64,000 nt of DNA from Candidatus Nitrosacidococcus tergens (GTDB taxonomy: Bacteria > Pseudomonadota > Gammaproteobacteria > Nitrosococcales > Nitrosococcaceae), in assembly GCF_902810445.1 (NCBI RefSeq), contig NZ_LR778175.1, positions 1,135,001-1,199,000 of the forward strand, in the 5' to 3' direction. The notes below the pieces were generated by a model, which was given only the letters and a program-made list of their open reading frames with translations, ran no database searches and was not told where the DNA came from. Of the stretch, positions 56,711 to 64,000 are shown in pieces (the stretch's first letter is position 1; each line of letters begins with the position of its first letter). The translations under genes and the position numbers were made by a program.

Positions 56711-57280
56711 TTAATCCTTTTTTGCAATAAATACAGGAGTGCCTATCTGAACATAATCAAATAGTTTAAGTAATGGTTCATTATATATGCGAATACAGCC
56801 ATGAGAGTTAGGGATGCCTATAGGAATTTCTTCAGGAGTACCATGAATATAAATATAGCGTTTCATTGTATCTACAGAACCAAAGCGGTTTTTACTAGGC
56901 TCTAACCCACTGAGCCATAAAATACGAGTAAGGATCCAATCCCGATTAGGATATGTTTGCCCTAATGCTGATGTGTAAATTTCACCAGTAGGTCGTCTTC
57001 CTTTAAATACGGTATTTATAGGACATTTTTCTCCAATTTTAGCTCGTATTTGATGCCATCCTCTTGGGGTACATCCACTGTTTATTTGCTCACCTACTCC
57101 ATTTTTAGCCGTAGAAATAGGTGCTTCAAAAATAAGCTTCTTATTTTCTATTAATATAATCTTTTGTTTTTCAATAAAAATATAAATACAAAGAGGGCAA
57201 ACCATAAAAATAAAACAATTATAGATACTACACTTATAAACTAAGAATTCGTCAAGGGAGTCATTTTGGTTTAGTACCAC
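56711..57280 (-). CDS. L,D-transpeptidase (YkuD domain)
   Basis: The open frame begins at a GTG (57280, 189 residues), but the ATG at 57205, which yields 164 residues starting MVCPLCIYIF, may be the real start, because the first 25 residues have no recognisable features and no ribosome-binding site is clear for either. The YkuD active site IPIGIPNSHGCIRIYN holds the catalytic His and Cys. Family members form 3-3 cross-links in peptidoglycan or attach lipoproteins. No signal peptide typical of the family is evident from the 57205 start, which is odd. Cotranscribed with nagZ. Confidence 0.83.
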   Translation of the reverse strand: MVLNQNDSLDEFLVYKCSIYNCFIFMVCPLCIYIFIEKQKIILIENKKLIFEAPISTAKNGVGEQINSGCTPRGWHQIRAKIGEKCPINTVFKGRRPTGEIYTSALGQTYPNRDWILTRILWLSGLEPSKNRFGSVDTMKRYIYIHGTPEEIPIGIPNSHGCIRIYNEPLLKLFDYVQIGTPVFIAKKD

Positions 57281-57479
57281 AGATTAGCAAAATTTTAATG
57301 CTTAGCTCTACCCTACGAGTAGACCTAATCTATTTAGAAGGGTTGTCCATTTTTTAAAATATTTTTAGATGATAAAATATATATTTTTTTTTATAAATTT
57401 AATAGCTATCTATTAAAAAGCGTAAATTTCAAATCTGGAGAACAAAATCATTGATTTAAGAGTACTAAGTGTACTTTGA
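57281..57479. other. Gap upstream of the TnpB relic
   Basis: 199 AT-rich bases without a gene. AGCTCTACCCTA (57304-57315) is the inverted copy of TAGGGTAGAGCT (57547-57558) inside the TnpB relic, a 12-base inverted repeat 230 bases apart. It could mark the ends of a vanished or folded element. No promoter for the MFS gene could be assigned. Confidence 0.4.
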
Positions 57480-57662
57480 AATGCCGTGAGGAGCACGGTA
57501 ATTAGGATTTGTGGACTAGCATACACACCTGAATTTTACCTAACTTAGGGTAGAGCTTGGGGCTGGGTTGAAGCAAGAAATACGCAGCGAGCAGATGTGC
57601 ATGGATGCTTGCAGTTATTGTGAAGCGTAAGTCGTCAACTCTGATTTATACAGAAGGGAAGT
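57480..57662 (+). mobile_element. Relic of an IS200/IS605-family TnpB 3' end with its right end
   Basis: From 57480 a frame reads NAVRSTVIRICG and ends at a stop near 57547. A second frame then reads GLKQE...MCMDACSYCEA from 57565 and ends with TAA at 57628-57630. As I recall them, some TnpB tails end like the second frame. The two frames differ, so a shift has occurred. The upstream protein body (RuvC domain) is not present. Bases 57631-57662 would be the element's right end. The MFS start codon is at 57663. The call rests on recollection of TnpB tails and should be checked by search. Confidence 0.5.
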
Positions 57663-59288
57663 ATGGCTAAGTCAAAAATAGTCTTCTCTAAGCGTCTTCG
57701 TGGCTGGCGTTTTGTACTTTTTAATTTTGCTCTAAGCCTTGGAAATATATGTGTGGCCTTTATGGGGCCAAGCTATCTTGCCATTGAGCCTCATGCCGCT
57801 GGTGATTTAGAGGGAACCTTTGTAAGTTTTCTAGCTTGGTCGCAGACAAACTTTATGCTTGCCATGGCACTTGGATTTCCAATTGGTCGTACCCTTGCAG
57901 AGCGTTATGGAGCTTACCGGGTTTATATCGTTTCTTTTTTAGTATTTGCAGTTGCTTCTTATTTTTGTGCGGTTAGTCCTGGGTACTTAGAGTTTCTATA
58001 TAGTCGGATTTTACTTGGGTTTTCTGGAGGTATTACTTTCCTTATAGGTCAAGAGCTTATCTTAAATGAGTGCTCTCCTAAAACAAAGATTTTAGGAGTG
58101 ATTGGATGGGGGATTTTAAGTCTCATTCCCTTTGGGATTGCCCCACCTGTAGGAGGTTGGCTTGCTGATGAAGTCAATTGGCGCTATATATTCTATATTA
58201 ATGGGTTTCTAGCCCTTATTCCTGCGGGACTTGTAGGTGCTTTATTGTATGATCGTGGATTTCACCGCATTTATCATCGATTTGATTTTGTAGGCTTTCT
58301 TTTATATGCAGCTGTAATGTATGGAATCCAAAATATTTTAAACTTAGGCAATGATTTTGATTGGTTTGAATCTCCATTTGTTCGTCGTATTCTCATTCTT
58401 ACCTTGATCGCACTACCTTTTCTGATTATTTGGATCAAAGATAGACGCCACCCTATCATTGATTTAAATTTATTTAGATATCGATCTTTTACCGTTGGAA
58501 TGATCAGTATTTTGTTAGGCTTTTTCGTTGCCCAAGGATTGATTTCCTTAATGACCGTTCAACTTCAAACCTTAATGGATTATTCATCTACTCTTGCCGG
58601 TCTTGAGTTTTTACCCATTGTGATTTTAGCTATTCCAACTGCCATTGGAATGGCTCTATTTAGTAAATATGTAGATCCGAGATTACTCGCCTGTCTTAGC
58701 TTACTTGGTTTTTCTGCAGTATGTTATTGGATTGGCATGTATGACCAGCCTGGTTGGTACGAGCAAATTTTTTGGCCCCTCTTTTTCATGGGGTTTTTCT
58801 TAGCTGCCTTGTTAGGACCCCTAACAGTAATTATTCTCCGTGGGCTTTCTAATTTAGAACTATTAAGAGCTGCAGAAATGCTAAATATGTTCCGAATTGC
58901 TCTTGGTGGTATGGGGATTACTTCCCAAGGAATTATTCTCTATCGCCGGGAATTTTACCATCAGCTCCATTTAGCAAATCATTTTGGAGGAAGACAATAT
59001 GCCTCTTATGATGTACTTGAGCAGTTTTCTAATCAGCTTGAAAAAATTGGGGTAGCCTCTGGAGCAATTGCTGCAAGAGCAGGTAGATTAATAGTGCAGG
59101 AAGCAAATATTTTAGCAATGGCAGATGCTTACTTAATTGGATCCTATGCGCTTATAGGGCTTGCTGCTTTTATTTGGTTAGTACCTTCTAATAAATCATC
59201 TGCACCTCTAGTGAATCAAGAAGAGTTAGTAGAAGAAGAAATAGGAGTTGCCGATGAAGCAGAGATTGTTAATAAAACAACTAATTAA
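57663..59288 (+). CDS. MFS efflux transporter, DHA2 type, copy 1
   Basis: 541 residues, fourteen membrane helices expected. ATG start with AAGGGAAG directly upstream. Helix-2/3 loop GFPIGRTLAERYGAYRVYIV, helix-5 motif GGITFLIGQEL, and a DHA2-type region PPVGGWLADEVNWRYIFYINGFLALIPAGLVGALLY. A periplasmic loop near the end (QLHLANHFGGRQYASYDVLEQF) is shared with copy 2. DHA2 pumps of EmrB type export drugs with a membrane-fusion partner and a TolC-like channel; two outer-membrane factors follow but no EmrA is seen in the window. Confidence 0.87.
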   Translation: MAKSKIVFSKRLRGWRFVLFNFALSLGNICVAFMGPSYLAIEPHAAGDLEGTFVSFLAWSQTNFMLAMALGFPIGRTLAERYGAYRVYIVSFLVFAVASYFCAVSPGYLEFLYSRILLGFSGGITFLIGQELILNECSPKTKILGVIGWGILSLIPFGIAPPVGGWLADEVNWRYIFYINGFLALIPAGLVGALLYDRGFHRIYHRFDFVGFLLYAAVMYGIQNILNLGNDFDWFESPFVRRILILTLIALPFLIIWIKDRRHPIIDLNLFRYRSFTVGMISILLGFFVAQGLISLMTVQLQTLMDYSSTLAGLEFLPIVILAIPTAIGMALFSKYVDPRLLACLSLLGFSAVCYWIGMYDQPGWYEQIFWPLFFMGFFLAALLGPLTVIILRGLSNLELLRAAEMLNMFRIALGGMGITSQGIILYRREFYHQLHLANHFGGRQYASYDVLEQFSNQLEKIGVASGAIAARAGRLIVQEANILAMADAYLIGSYALIGLAAFIWLVPSNKSSAPLVNQEELVEEEIGVADEAEIVNKTTN

Positions 59289-59521
59289 GATTTAACTTCT
59301 ACCCCTTTACCCTTAACATATAATATAGGAGTAATATAGCCTGAATTGGCAATAGATACTCCTATATATTATTTTCTTAATATAACCCTATAAGATACTT
59401 GCTTTTATTCAAATGTTTAACTATATTTTTAAATTTTAAAAATATAGTAAATAGTAAATATAAGAATAATAAGTAACTAATTGATTTAATTAGTTATCAC
59501 TCTTACATAAAAATATAAAAT
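59289..59521. terminator. Gap between DHA2 copies with an 11-base hairpin
   Basis: 233 bases. It holds ATATAGGAGTA (59323-59333) and TACTCCTATAT (59357-59367), a perfect 11-base stem with a 23-base loop followed by T-rich sequence, so probably a terminator for copy 1. The rest is very AT-rich. Copy 2 must have its own promoter; its ribosome-binding site is not obvious. Confidence 0.6.
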
Positions 59522-61132
59522 ATGGCCAAATTAACAGCAATTTTTTCTAGAAGACTCCGTGGTTGGCGCTTTGTTTTATTCAACTTTGCCCTAGGTCTTG
59601 GAAATATCTCAGCAGCTTTTATGGCACCTACCTATCTTGCTATAGAGCCTCATACTGCAGGCGATTTAGAAGGAACATTCGTTAGTTTTGTCATTTGGTC
59701 GCAAACTTATTTCTTCCTTGCGATGACGCTTGGTTTTCCAGTTGGTCGTGTCTTAGCAGAGCGGTATGGAAATTATCGAGTCTATATTGTCTCAATGTTA
59801 ATACTTGCGGTTGCTTGTTATTTTTGTGCCATTAGCCCAGGCTATCTAGAGTTTATGTATAGCCGAATTTTACTTGGGCTTTGTGCAGGCATTAGTTTAC
59901 TCTTGGGCCAAGAATTAATGCTTAATGAGTATCCTGCTCGATCCAAAATAACTGGTGTAATTATCTGGGGGATACTTAGCGTCATGCTCTTTGGCATGGG
60001 ACCTCCTATAGGAGGTTGGCTAGCTGACGAGGTTAATTGGCGTTATTTGTTTTATATTAACGGATTTATTGCCCTTATTCCTGCAGGATTAATAGGTGCT
60101 TTATTATATGATCGGGGATTTCATCGAGTTTACCGCCCATTTGATTTTGTAGGATTTCTGCTCTTTGCCGCTTTGGCCTATGGAATTCAAGCATTAATCA
60201 ATATGGGTAATGATTTTGATTGGTTTGAATCCCCATTTCTCCGTCGTGTGCTTCTTTTAACTCTCATTATATTCCCCTACTTTATCATCTGGACAAGCGG
60301 TCAACGCCATCCTTTAATAGATCTCAGCTTATTTAAGCGTCGTACATTTGTCATAGGGTTAATCGGTGTATCTATAGGTTTTTTTGCGGCTCAAGGATTA
60401 TTTTCCTATCTTACACTTCGGCTTCAAACAATCATGGGATATACATCTACCCTTGCAGGACAGGAAATTTTCCCTCTTTTACTCCTTACGGTACCAGCAG
60501 CAGTAGGCGTAGCGTTGTTTAGTAAATATGTTGATCCACGACTACTTGCGAGTTTAAGTTTACTAGGGTTTGCAGCCACATGTTATTGGTTAGGCATGTA
60601 CGATCAACCTGGATGGTATGAACAAACTTTTTGGCCTGTTTTCTTTATGGGAATTTTCTTCTTTTCCTATATGGGCCCACTAACAGCAATCGCTCTTCGA
60701 GGATTATCCAATGTTCAACTGATACGAGCGGCAGAAACCATTAATATGTTTCGAATTGCCTTTGGTGGTCTAGGCATTGTTTCCGATGGAATTATCGAGT
60801 ATCGCCGTACTCCTTATCACCAGCTCCACTTAGCAAATCACTTTGGAGGAAGACAATATGCTTCCTATGATGTATTAGAACAATTTTCTGAGAAGCTTGA
60901 TAAGTTAGGGTTAGACCAAGTATCTATTATTGCAAGAGCTGGCAGGTTAATCCATGAAGAGGCTGGAGTTTTAACAGTAGCAGATGCATTTTTGCTTGGA
61001 TCATTCACTTTACTCGGATTGGCTACTTTAGTTTGGTTTGTTCCTGCTAATAAGCCTCCTATAATCCCGCCTACCCCTATTCAAGAAGAATTGCTTGAGG
61101 AAAAAATAGAAACTGCAGAAGTAACTGATTAA
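59522..61132 (+). CDS. MFS efflux transporter, DHA2 type, copy 2
   Basis: 536 residues, clear paralogue of copy 1 along the whole length (same start SRRLRGWRFVLFNFALGLG, same FDWFESPF and HLANHFGGRQYASYDVLEQF segments). The helix-2/3 motif GFPVGRVLAERYGNY is intact. It ends 8 bases before the first outer-membrane factor gene, so the two are cotranscribed and probably form one export complex with an adaptor encoded elsewhere. Confidence 0.87.
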   Translation: MAKLTAIFSRRLRGWRFVLFNFALGLGNISAAFMAPTYLAIEPHTAGDLEGTFVSFVIWSQTYFFLAMTLGFPVGRVLAERYGNYRVYIVSMLILAVACYFCAISPGYLEFMYSRILLGLCAGISLLLGQELMLNEYPARSKITGVIIWGILSVMLFGMGPPIGGWLADEVNWRYLFYINGFIALIPAGLIGALLYDRGFHRVYRPFDFVGFLLFAALAYGIQALINMGNDFDWFESPFLRRVLLLTLIIFPYFIIWTSGQRHPLIDLSLFKRRTFVIGLIGVSIGFFAAQGLFSYLTLRLQTIMGYTSTLAGQEIFPLLLLTVPAAVGVALFSKYVDPRLLASLSLLGFAATCYWLGMYDQPGWYEQTFWPVFFMGIFFFSYMGPLTAIALRGLSNVQLIRAAETINMFRIAFGGLGIVSDGIIEYRRTPYHQLHLANHFGGRQYASYDVLEQFSEKLDKLGLDQVSIIARAGRLIHEEAGVLTVADAFLLGSFTLLGLATLVWFVPANKPPIIPPTPIQEELLEEKIETAEVTD

Positions 61133-61140
61133 TTGAATTG

Positions 61141-62796
61141 ATGTTTACTCAAGCCACTTTATTAGAAAATGTGCGAAACTATTTCAGTATAATTATAGGT
61201 TGTATACTGCTTACTGATGGATGCGGCTGGATTCCAGCAAAAAAATATCAAGCTCAATATATAGAACCTTTCGATGTAAAAAATACAATTGCTCGAAATC
61301 ATCGTAGAGAAGAAGTTTTTCCAGACTGGCCGCAAGATCATTGGTGGGAAGAATTTAAAAGCTCAGAACTAAATGAGCTTATTGATATTGCATTAGCAGA
61401 TAATCCAGGGCTTAGAGCAGTCGCTGAACGGTTACAGGTGACTAATGCAGCAGTACGTGTTGAAAGTGCAAGGTTACTTCCCTTCTTAGAAGCAGAAGCA
61501 GTGTTCAAATCAGAACGCTTAGTTGAGGCTACTGATGTAGTTGGAGTGAATCCCTTACCTGGAGGAGAGATTGAATTTGATCCAAATATAGGAGCAGATA
61601 TTAGATCTAATTTAGGCGGTGGATTCGAAACTGAATTTAATCCACCCGATGGCGAACAAGAAACAATTACTTTAGGTGAAATAAATCCTATAGGACTTCG
61701 TTATCAGCTAGATTTTTGGGGAGAAAATCGTACCCGGGTAGAAGAAGCACTAGGGCAGGCAATGGCAATGGAAGCAGAGCTTGCCCATATGCGATTAACC
61801 TTAACAACAGCCATTGCCCGTGCTTATTTTCAGGGATTAGCTACTTATCAACAGTTAAATTTGCTCCATGATATGATAGGTCTTCGTCAAGATCTTTTAG
61901 ATCTGGCTAAGATTAGAGTACAACTAGGAATCGATGATTTTAGATCAGTAGTAGAGGCAGCAGCTAATCTTGAGGAAATTTATAAACAGGAAGCAGAAAC
62001 CAAAGACTTACTTGCATTTTACCAATATCTCATTGCTAAATTAATCGGACATGGTTCAGATGCAGGAGAAAATCTTTTTATTGATTCAACAGTCACTACT
62101 CCTCAAGGTATCCCATTACCTGATACTATACCTAGTGGACTTCTAACCCATCGCCCTGACTTAGCAGCGGCTATGTTCCGTGCTCAAGCAGCAGCAAAAA
62201 CAGTTCAAGTAGCTAAGATTCAGTTTTTACCTACTATTGATTTACGCAGTTTCACTGACATTAATGCAACAACACTTGTTGAAGATACAGGATCATTGCC
62301 ACGCACTTTATTTTCAAGGCCTAGCTTATCCTATGGAGGAGGTGTTGGTCTCAGATTACCTTGGTTTCAAGGAGGTCGGCTTCGAGCAGTGCTAGAAGCA
62401 CAGCGTGCTGAATATAATAACGCAGTAGAAACCTATAATGATACATTACTTAATGCATTAAAAGAGATTGCAACAAGTTTAAATACTTGGCATCAAACTC
62501 GAAAAATTTTGGAATCTCAGCATCGCCTTCTTGTTTCAATAAAAGAGAATTGGTATTTAAGCCAAGTTAATCTGCAAACAGGCTTAGATGATCGCCGAAA
62601 TTCCTTAGAGCACCAATATGCTGTATTAGATCAGAAGTTTGATTTAAGGGGTATTGAAGCTGATGAACTTACTGCTATGATTAGCCTCATTGAAGCATTA
62701 GGAGGTGGTTACCCTTATTATATTGATACTCAAGAAATCAGTACTAAAATAGAGCAAAAAAATAGAATGCAAAGATCAGCTCAACTTATCAATTAA
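61141..62796 (+). CDS. Outer-membrane efflux protein, NodT/TolC family, copy 1
   Basis: 551 residues from the ATG at 61141. N-terminal signal with a possible lipobox (IIIGC or LTDGC; neither ideal). Two OEP repeats, each with the long Ala/Leu/Glu-rich helices typical of TolC-like channels, for example LIDIALADNPGLRAVAERLQ near residue 80 and SGLLTHRPDLAAAMFRAQAAAKTV near residue 340. An insertion at about 125-185 with Gly/Pro/Asn-rich sequence (GVNPLPGGEIEF) is longer than in copy 2. Forms the outer-membrane exit of the DHA2 pump. Confidence 0.9.
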   Translation: MFTQATLLENVRNYFSIIIGCILLTDGCGWIPAKKYQAQYIEPFDVKNTIARNHRREEVFPDWPQDHWWEEFKSSELNELIDIALADNPGLRAVAERLQVTNAAVRVESARLLPFLEAEAVFKSERLVEATDVVGVNPLPGGEIEFDPNIGADIRSNLGGGFETEFNPPDGEQETITLGEINPIGLRYQLDFWGENRTRVEEALGQAMAMEAELAHMRLTLTTAIARAYFQGLATYQQLNLLHDMIGLRQDLLDLAKIRVQLGIDDFRSVVEAAANLEEIYKQEAETKDLLAFYQYLIAKLIGHGSDAGENLFIDSTVTTPQGIPLPDTIPSGLLTHRPDLAAAMFRAQAAAKTVQVAKIQFLPTIDLRSFTDINATTLVEDTGSLPRTLFSRPSLSYGGGVGLRLPWFQGGRLRAVLEAQRAEYNNAVETYNDTLLNALKEIATSLNTWHQTRKILESQHRLLVSIKENWYLSQVNLQTGLDDRRNSLEHQYAVLDQKFDLRGIEADELTAMISLIEALGGGYPYYIDTQEISTKIEQKNRMQRSAQLIN

Positions 62797-62801
62797 AAGC
62801 T

Positions 62802-64000
62802 ATGTATACACGCCTTAACGTTTACTTTCAATTCCAACAACGGTTGAAGTCGTCTGCTATTTTAATCATGGTGTGTATCGCTTTAATAAGCGGATGTGCT
62901 TGGTTGCCTAAAGGTAACCCCCATACTAAATTCTTAGTACCCACAGAGATAAAAGAAACTGTTCTCCATGAACGTCATGTGGATAAAACCTTTCCTGATT
63001 GGCCAAAAGATTATTGGTGGGAAGAATTTAAAAGTCCGGAACTCAACGATCTGATTGTAAAAGCGCTTGCTGATAATCCAGGACTTAAGGCAGCACATGA
63101 GCGGCTTCAAGCAGCAGATTCTCTCGTTAAAGTTCAAGGAGCAGCATTACTTCCATTTTTAGAGGCGGAAGCTGAATATACTGCCGAGCGACTTTCAGAG
63201 CATGGTGTGTTTGCTGCATTAAATCCAGAGGTTGCAGGGATTACCTTTGATTTAGGTATAATTAACCCTGTGGGATTTCGTTATGAATTGGATTTTTGGG
63301 GTAAAAATCGTTCCTTAATGGAAGCTGCATTAGGTCGTTCTTTAGCAGAAATGGCAGAAAAAGCCCAAGTACGCTTAGAGCTAACTACTAGTATTGCTCG
63401 TTCTTGGTTCCATGGACTGGCCACTTATCAACAGCTGCAGCTGGTCTATAAAATGATAGAAATTAGGAAGGAGCTTTTACAGCTCGCTAAAATCAGGGTA
63501 CAACTAGGCGTAGATGATTTTAGATCAGTGGTGGAAGCAGCCACTGAGTTAGAAAATGAAAACAAGCGAGAAGCAGGAACTAAGGATTTACTTGAGTTTT
63601 ATCAATATATGATTGCTAAGTTGATAGGACGCGGTCCTGATGCAGGAGAAAAACTTTTTATCAACTCGACTGCAACTATTCCTCAGGGAATTCCGTTACC
63701 TGATACTATACCTAGTGGGCTTTTAACCCATCGTCCAGATCTAGCAGCAGCTATGTTTCGTGCACAATCTGCTGCAAAGATGATAGAAGTAGCGAAAACT
63801 CGATTCCTACCTACTATTGAATTACAAAGTTTTGTCGGGATTAACGCATTAACAGTAATAAGTGCTGCAGGTGGTGCTGGCGCCTTTCCTGGTGCACTTT
63901 TTAACAAAGGTTCACTAGCTTATGGTGGCGGACCTACTTTTCGTATGCCTTGGTTTGAAGGAGGTCGTCTCCGGGCAGAACTAGGGGCACAACGCTCAGA
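62802..64000 (+). CDS. Outer-membrane efflux protein, NodT/TolC family, copy 2, cut by window end
   Basis: Starts at the ATG at 62802, 5 bases after the copy-1 stop, and stays open to the window edge (399 codons visible). Lipoprotein signal with lipobox ALISGC (Cys32), so the mature protein begins with an acylated Cys. It shares with copy 1 the segments FPDWPKDYWWEEFKSPELND and IPSGLLTHRPDLAAAMFRAQ; the Gly/Pro-rich insert near residue 125 is missing. A tandem duplicate in the same transcript; the 3' end and any adaptor gene lie beyond the window. Confidence 0.9.
   Translation, partial: MYTRLNVYFQFQQRLKSSAILIMVCIALISGCAWLPKGNPHTKFLVPTEIKETVLHERHVDKTFPDWPKDYWWEEFKSPELNDLIVKALADNPGLKAAHERLQAADSLVKVQGAALLPFLEAEAEYTAERLSEHGVFAALNPEVAGITFDLGIINPVGFRYELDFWGKNRSLMEAALGRSLAEMAEKAQVRLELTTSIARSWFHGLATYQQLQLVYKMIEIRKELLQLAKIRVQLGVDDFRSVVEAATELENENKREAGTKDLLEFYQYMIAKLIGRGPDAGEKLFINSTATIPQGIPLPDTIPSGLLTHRPDLAAAMFRAQSAAKMIEVAKTRFLPTIELQSFVGINALTVISAAGGAGAFPGALFNKGSLAYGGGPTFRMPWFEGGRLRAELGAQRS

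Noticed and set aside
1..64000. CRISPR arrays and intact insertion sequences
   Set aside because: No regularly spaced direct repeats, no cas genes, and no intact transposase were seen; only the TnpB relic near 57.5 kb.

Overview
The window is AT-rich, gene-dense chromosomal DNA from a gammaproteobacterium that oxidises ammonia. The key evidence is a hydroxylamine oxidoreductase (haoA) with eight CxxCH haem sites, followed by haoB and a tetrahaem NapC/NirT-type cytochrome (cM552, cycB), plus a nearby cytochrome P460. Together with ordinary gammaproteobacterial blocks (pcnB-folK-panBCD, ndk-rlmN-pilW-hisS) and the strong AT bias, this suggests the order Chromatiales, near Nitrosococcus, perhaps the AT-rich acid-tolerant Nitrosoglobus/Nitrosacidococcus lineage. 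The lineage is an inference; the metabolism is read from the sequence.

Layout. 1-2.5 kb: a cut-off M23 peptidoglycan hydrolase and anmK. 2.5-12.5 kb: a long minus-strand run, ndk-rlmN-pilW-hisS-pgi-glgC-malQ-gcvH-gcvPA, combining translation, pilus assembly, glycogen metabolism and half of a glycine cleavage system. 12.6-14.4 kb: proS. 14.4-20.9 kb: the nitrogen-oxidation island (cycB, haoB, haoA, a MocR regulator, cytochrome P460); the usual cytochrome c554 gene (cycA) is missing from its normal place. 20.9-24.7 kb: pcnB-folK-panB-panC-panD, where pcnB appears to start at AUU. A tRNA-Glu(CTC) follows at 24.84 kb. 25-28 kb: small housekeeping and accessory genes. 28-29.2 kb: a graveyard of decayed DNA methyltransferase genes. 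29.2-33 kb: a possible outer-membrane barrel protein and a PepSY-PepSY-response regulator-PhoQ-like kinase operon. 33-38.9 kb: an MHS transporter, a Tat amidohydrolase paired with a His-rich cupredoxin, an AcrR-type repressor, MgtC and a methyltransferase. 39-44 kb: a PEP-CTERM metalloprotease, a peptide transporter, and a PEP-CTERM protein transcribed with a dihaem MauG/peroxidase-like cytochrome. 44-50 kb: hemH and an acrAB-like RND pump. 50-54 kb: formaldehyde dehydrogenase and two tandem MFS transporters. 54-57.3 kb: def, a DUF2232 membrane protein, nagZ and an L,D-transpeptidase. 57.5-64 kb: a TnpB relic, then two tandem DHA2-type MFS genes and two tandem outer-membrane factor genes, the last cut by the window end.

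Links between genes. HAO electrons would normally pass through c554 and cM552 to quinone; here the c554 step must be encoded elsewhere or replaced. The acrR gene and the acrAB pump, 8.7 kb apart, carry near-identical palindromic operators, so the repressor very probably controls both itself and the pump. nagZ, anmK, the L,D-transpeptidase and the M23 hydrolase all concern peptidoglycan turnover and recycling. Several promoter regions hold long perfect palindromes that no named gene here explains. No rRNA, CRISPR array or intact insertion sequence was seen.
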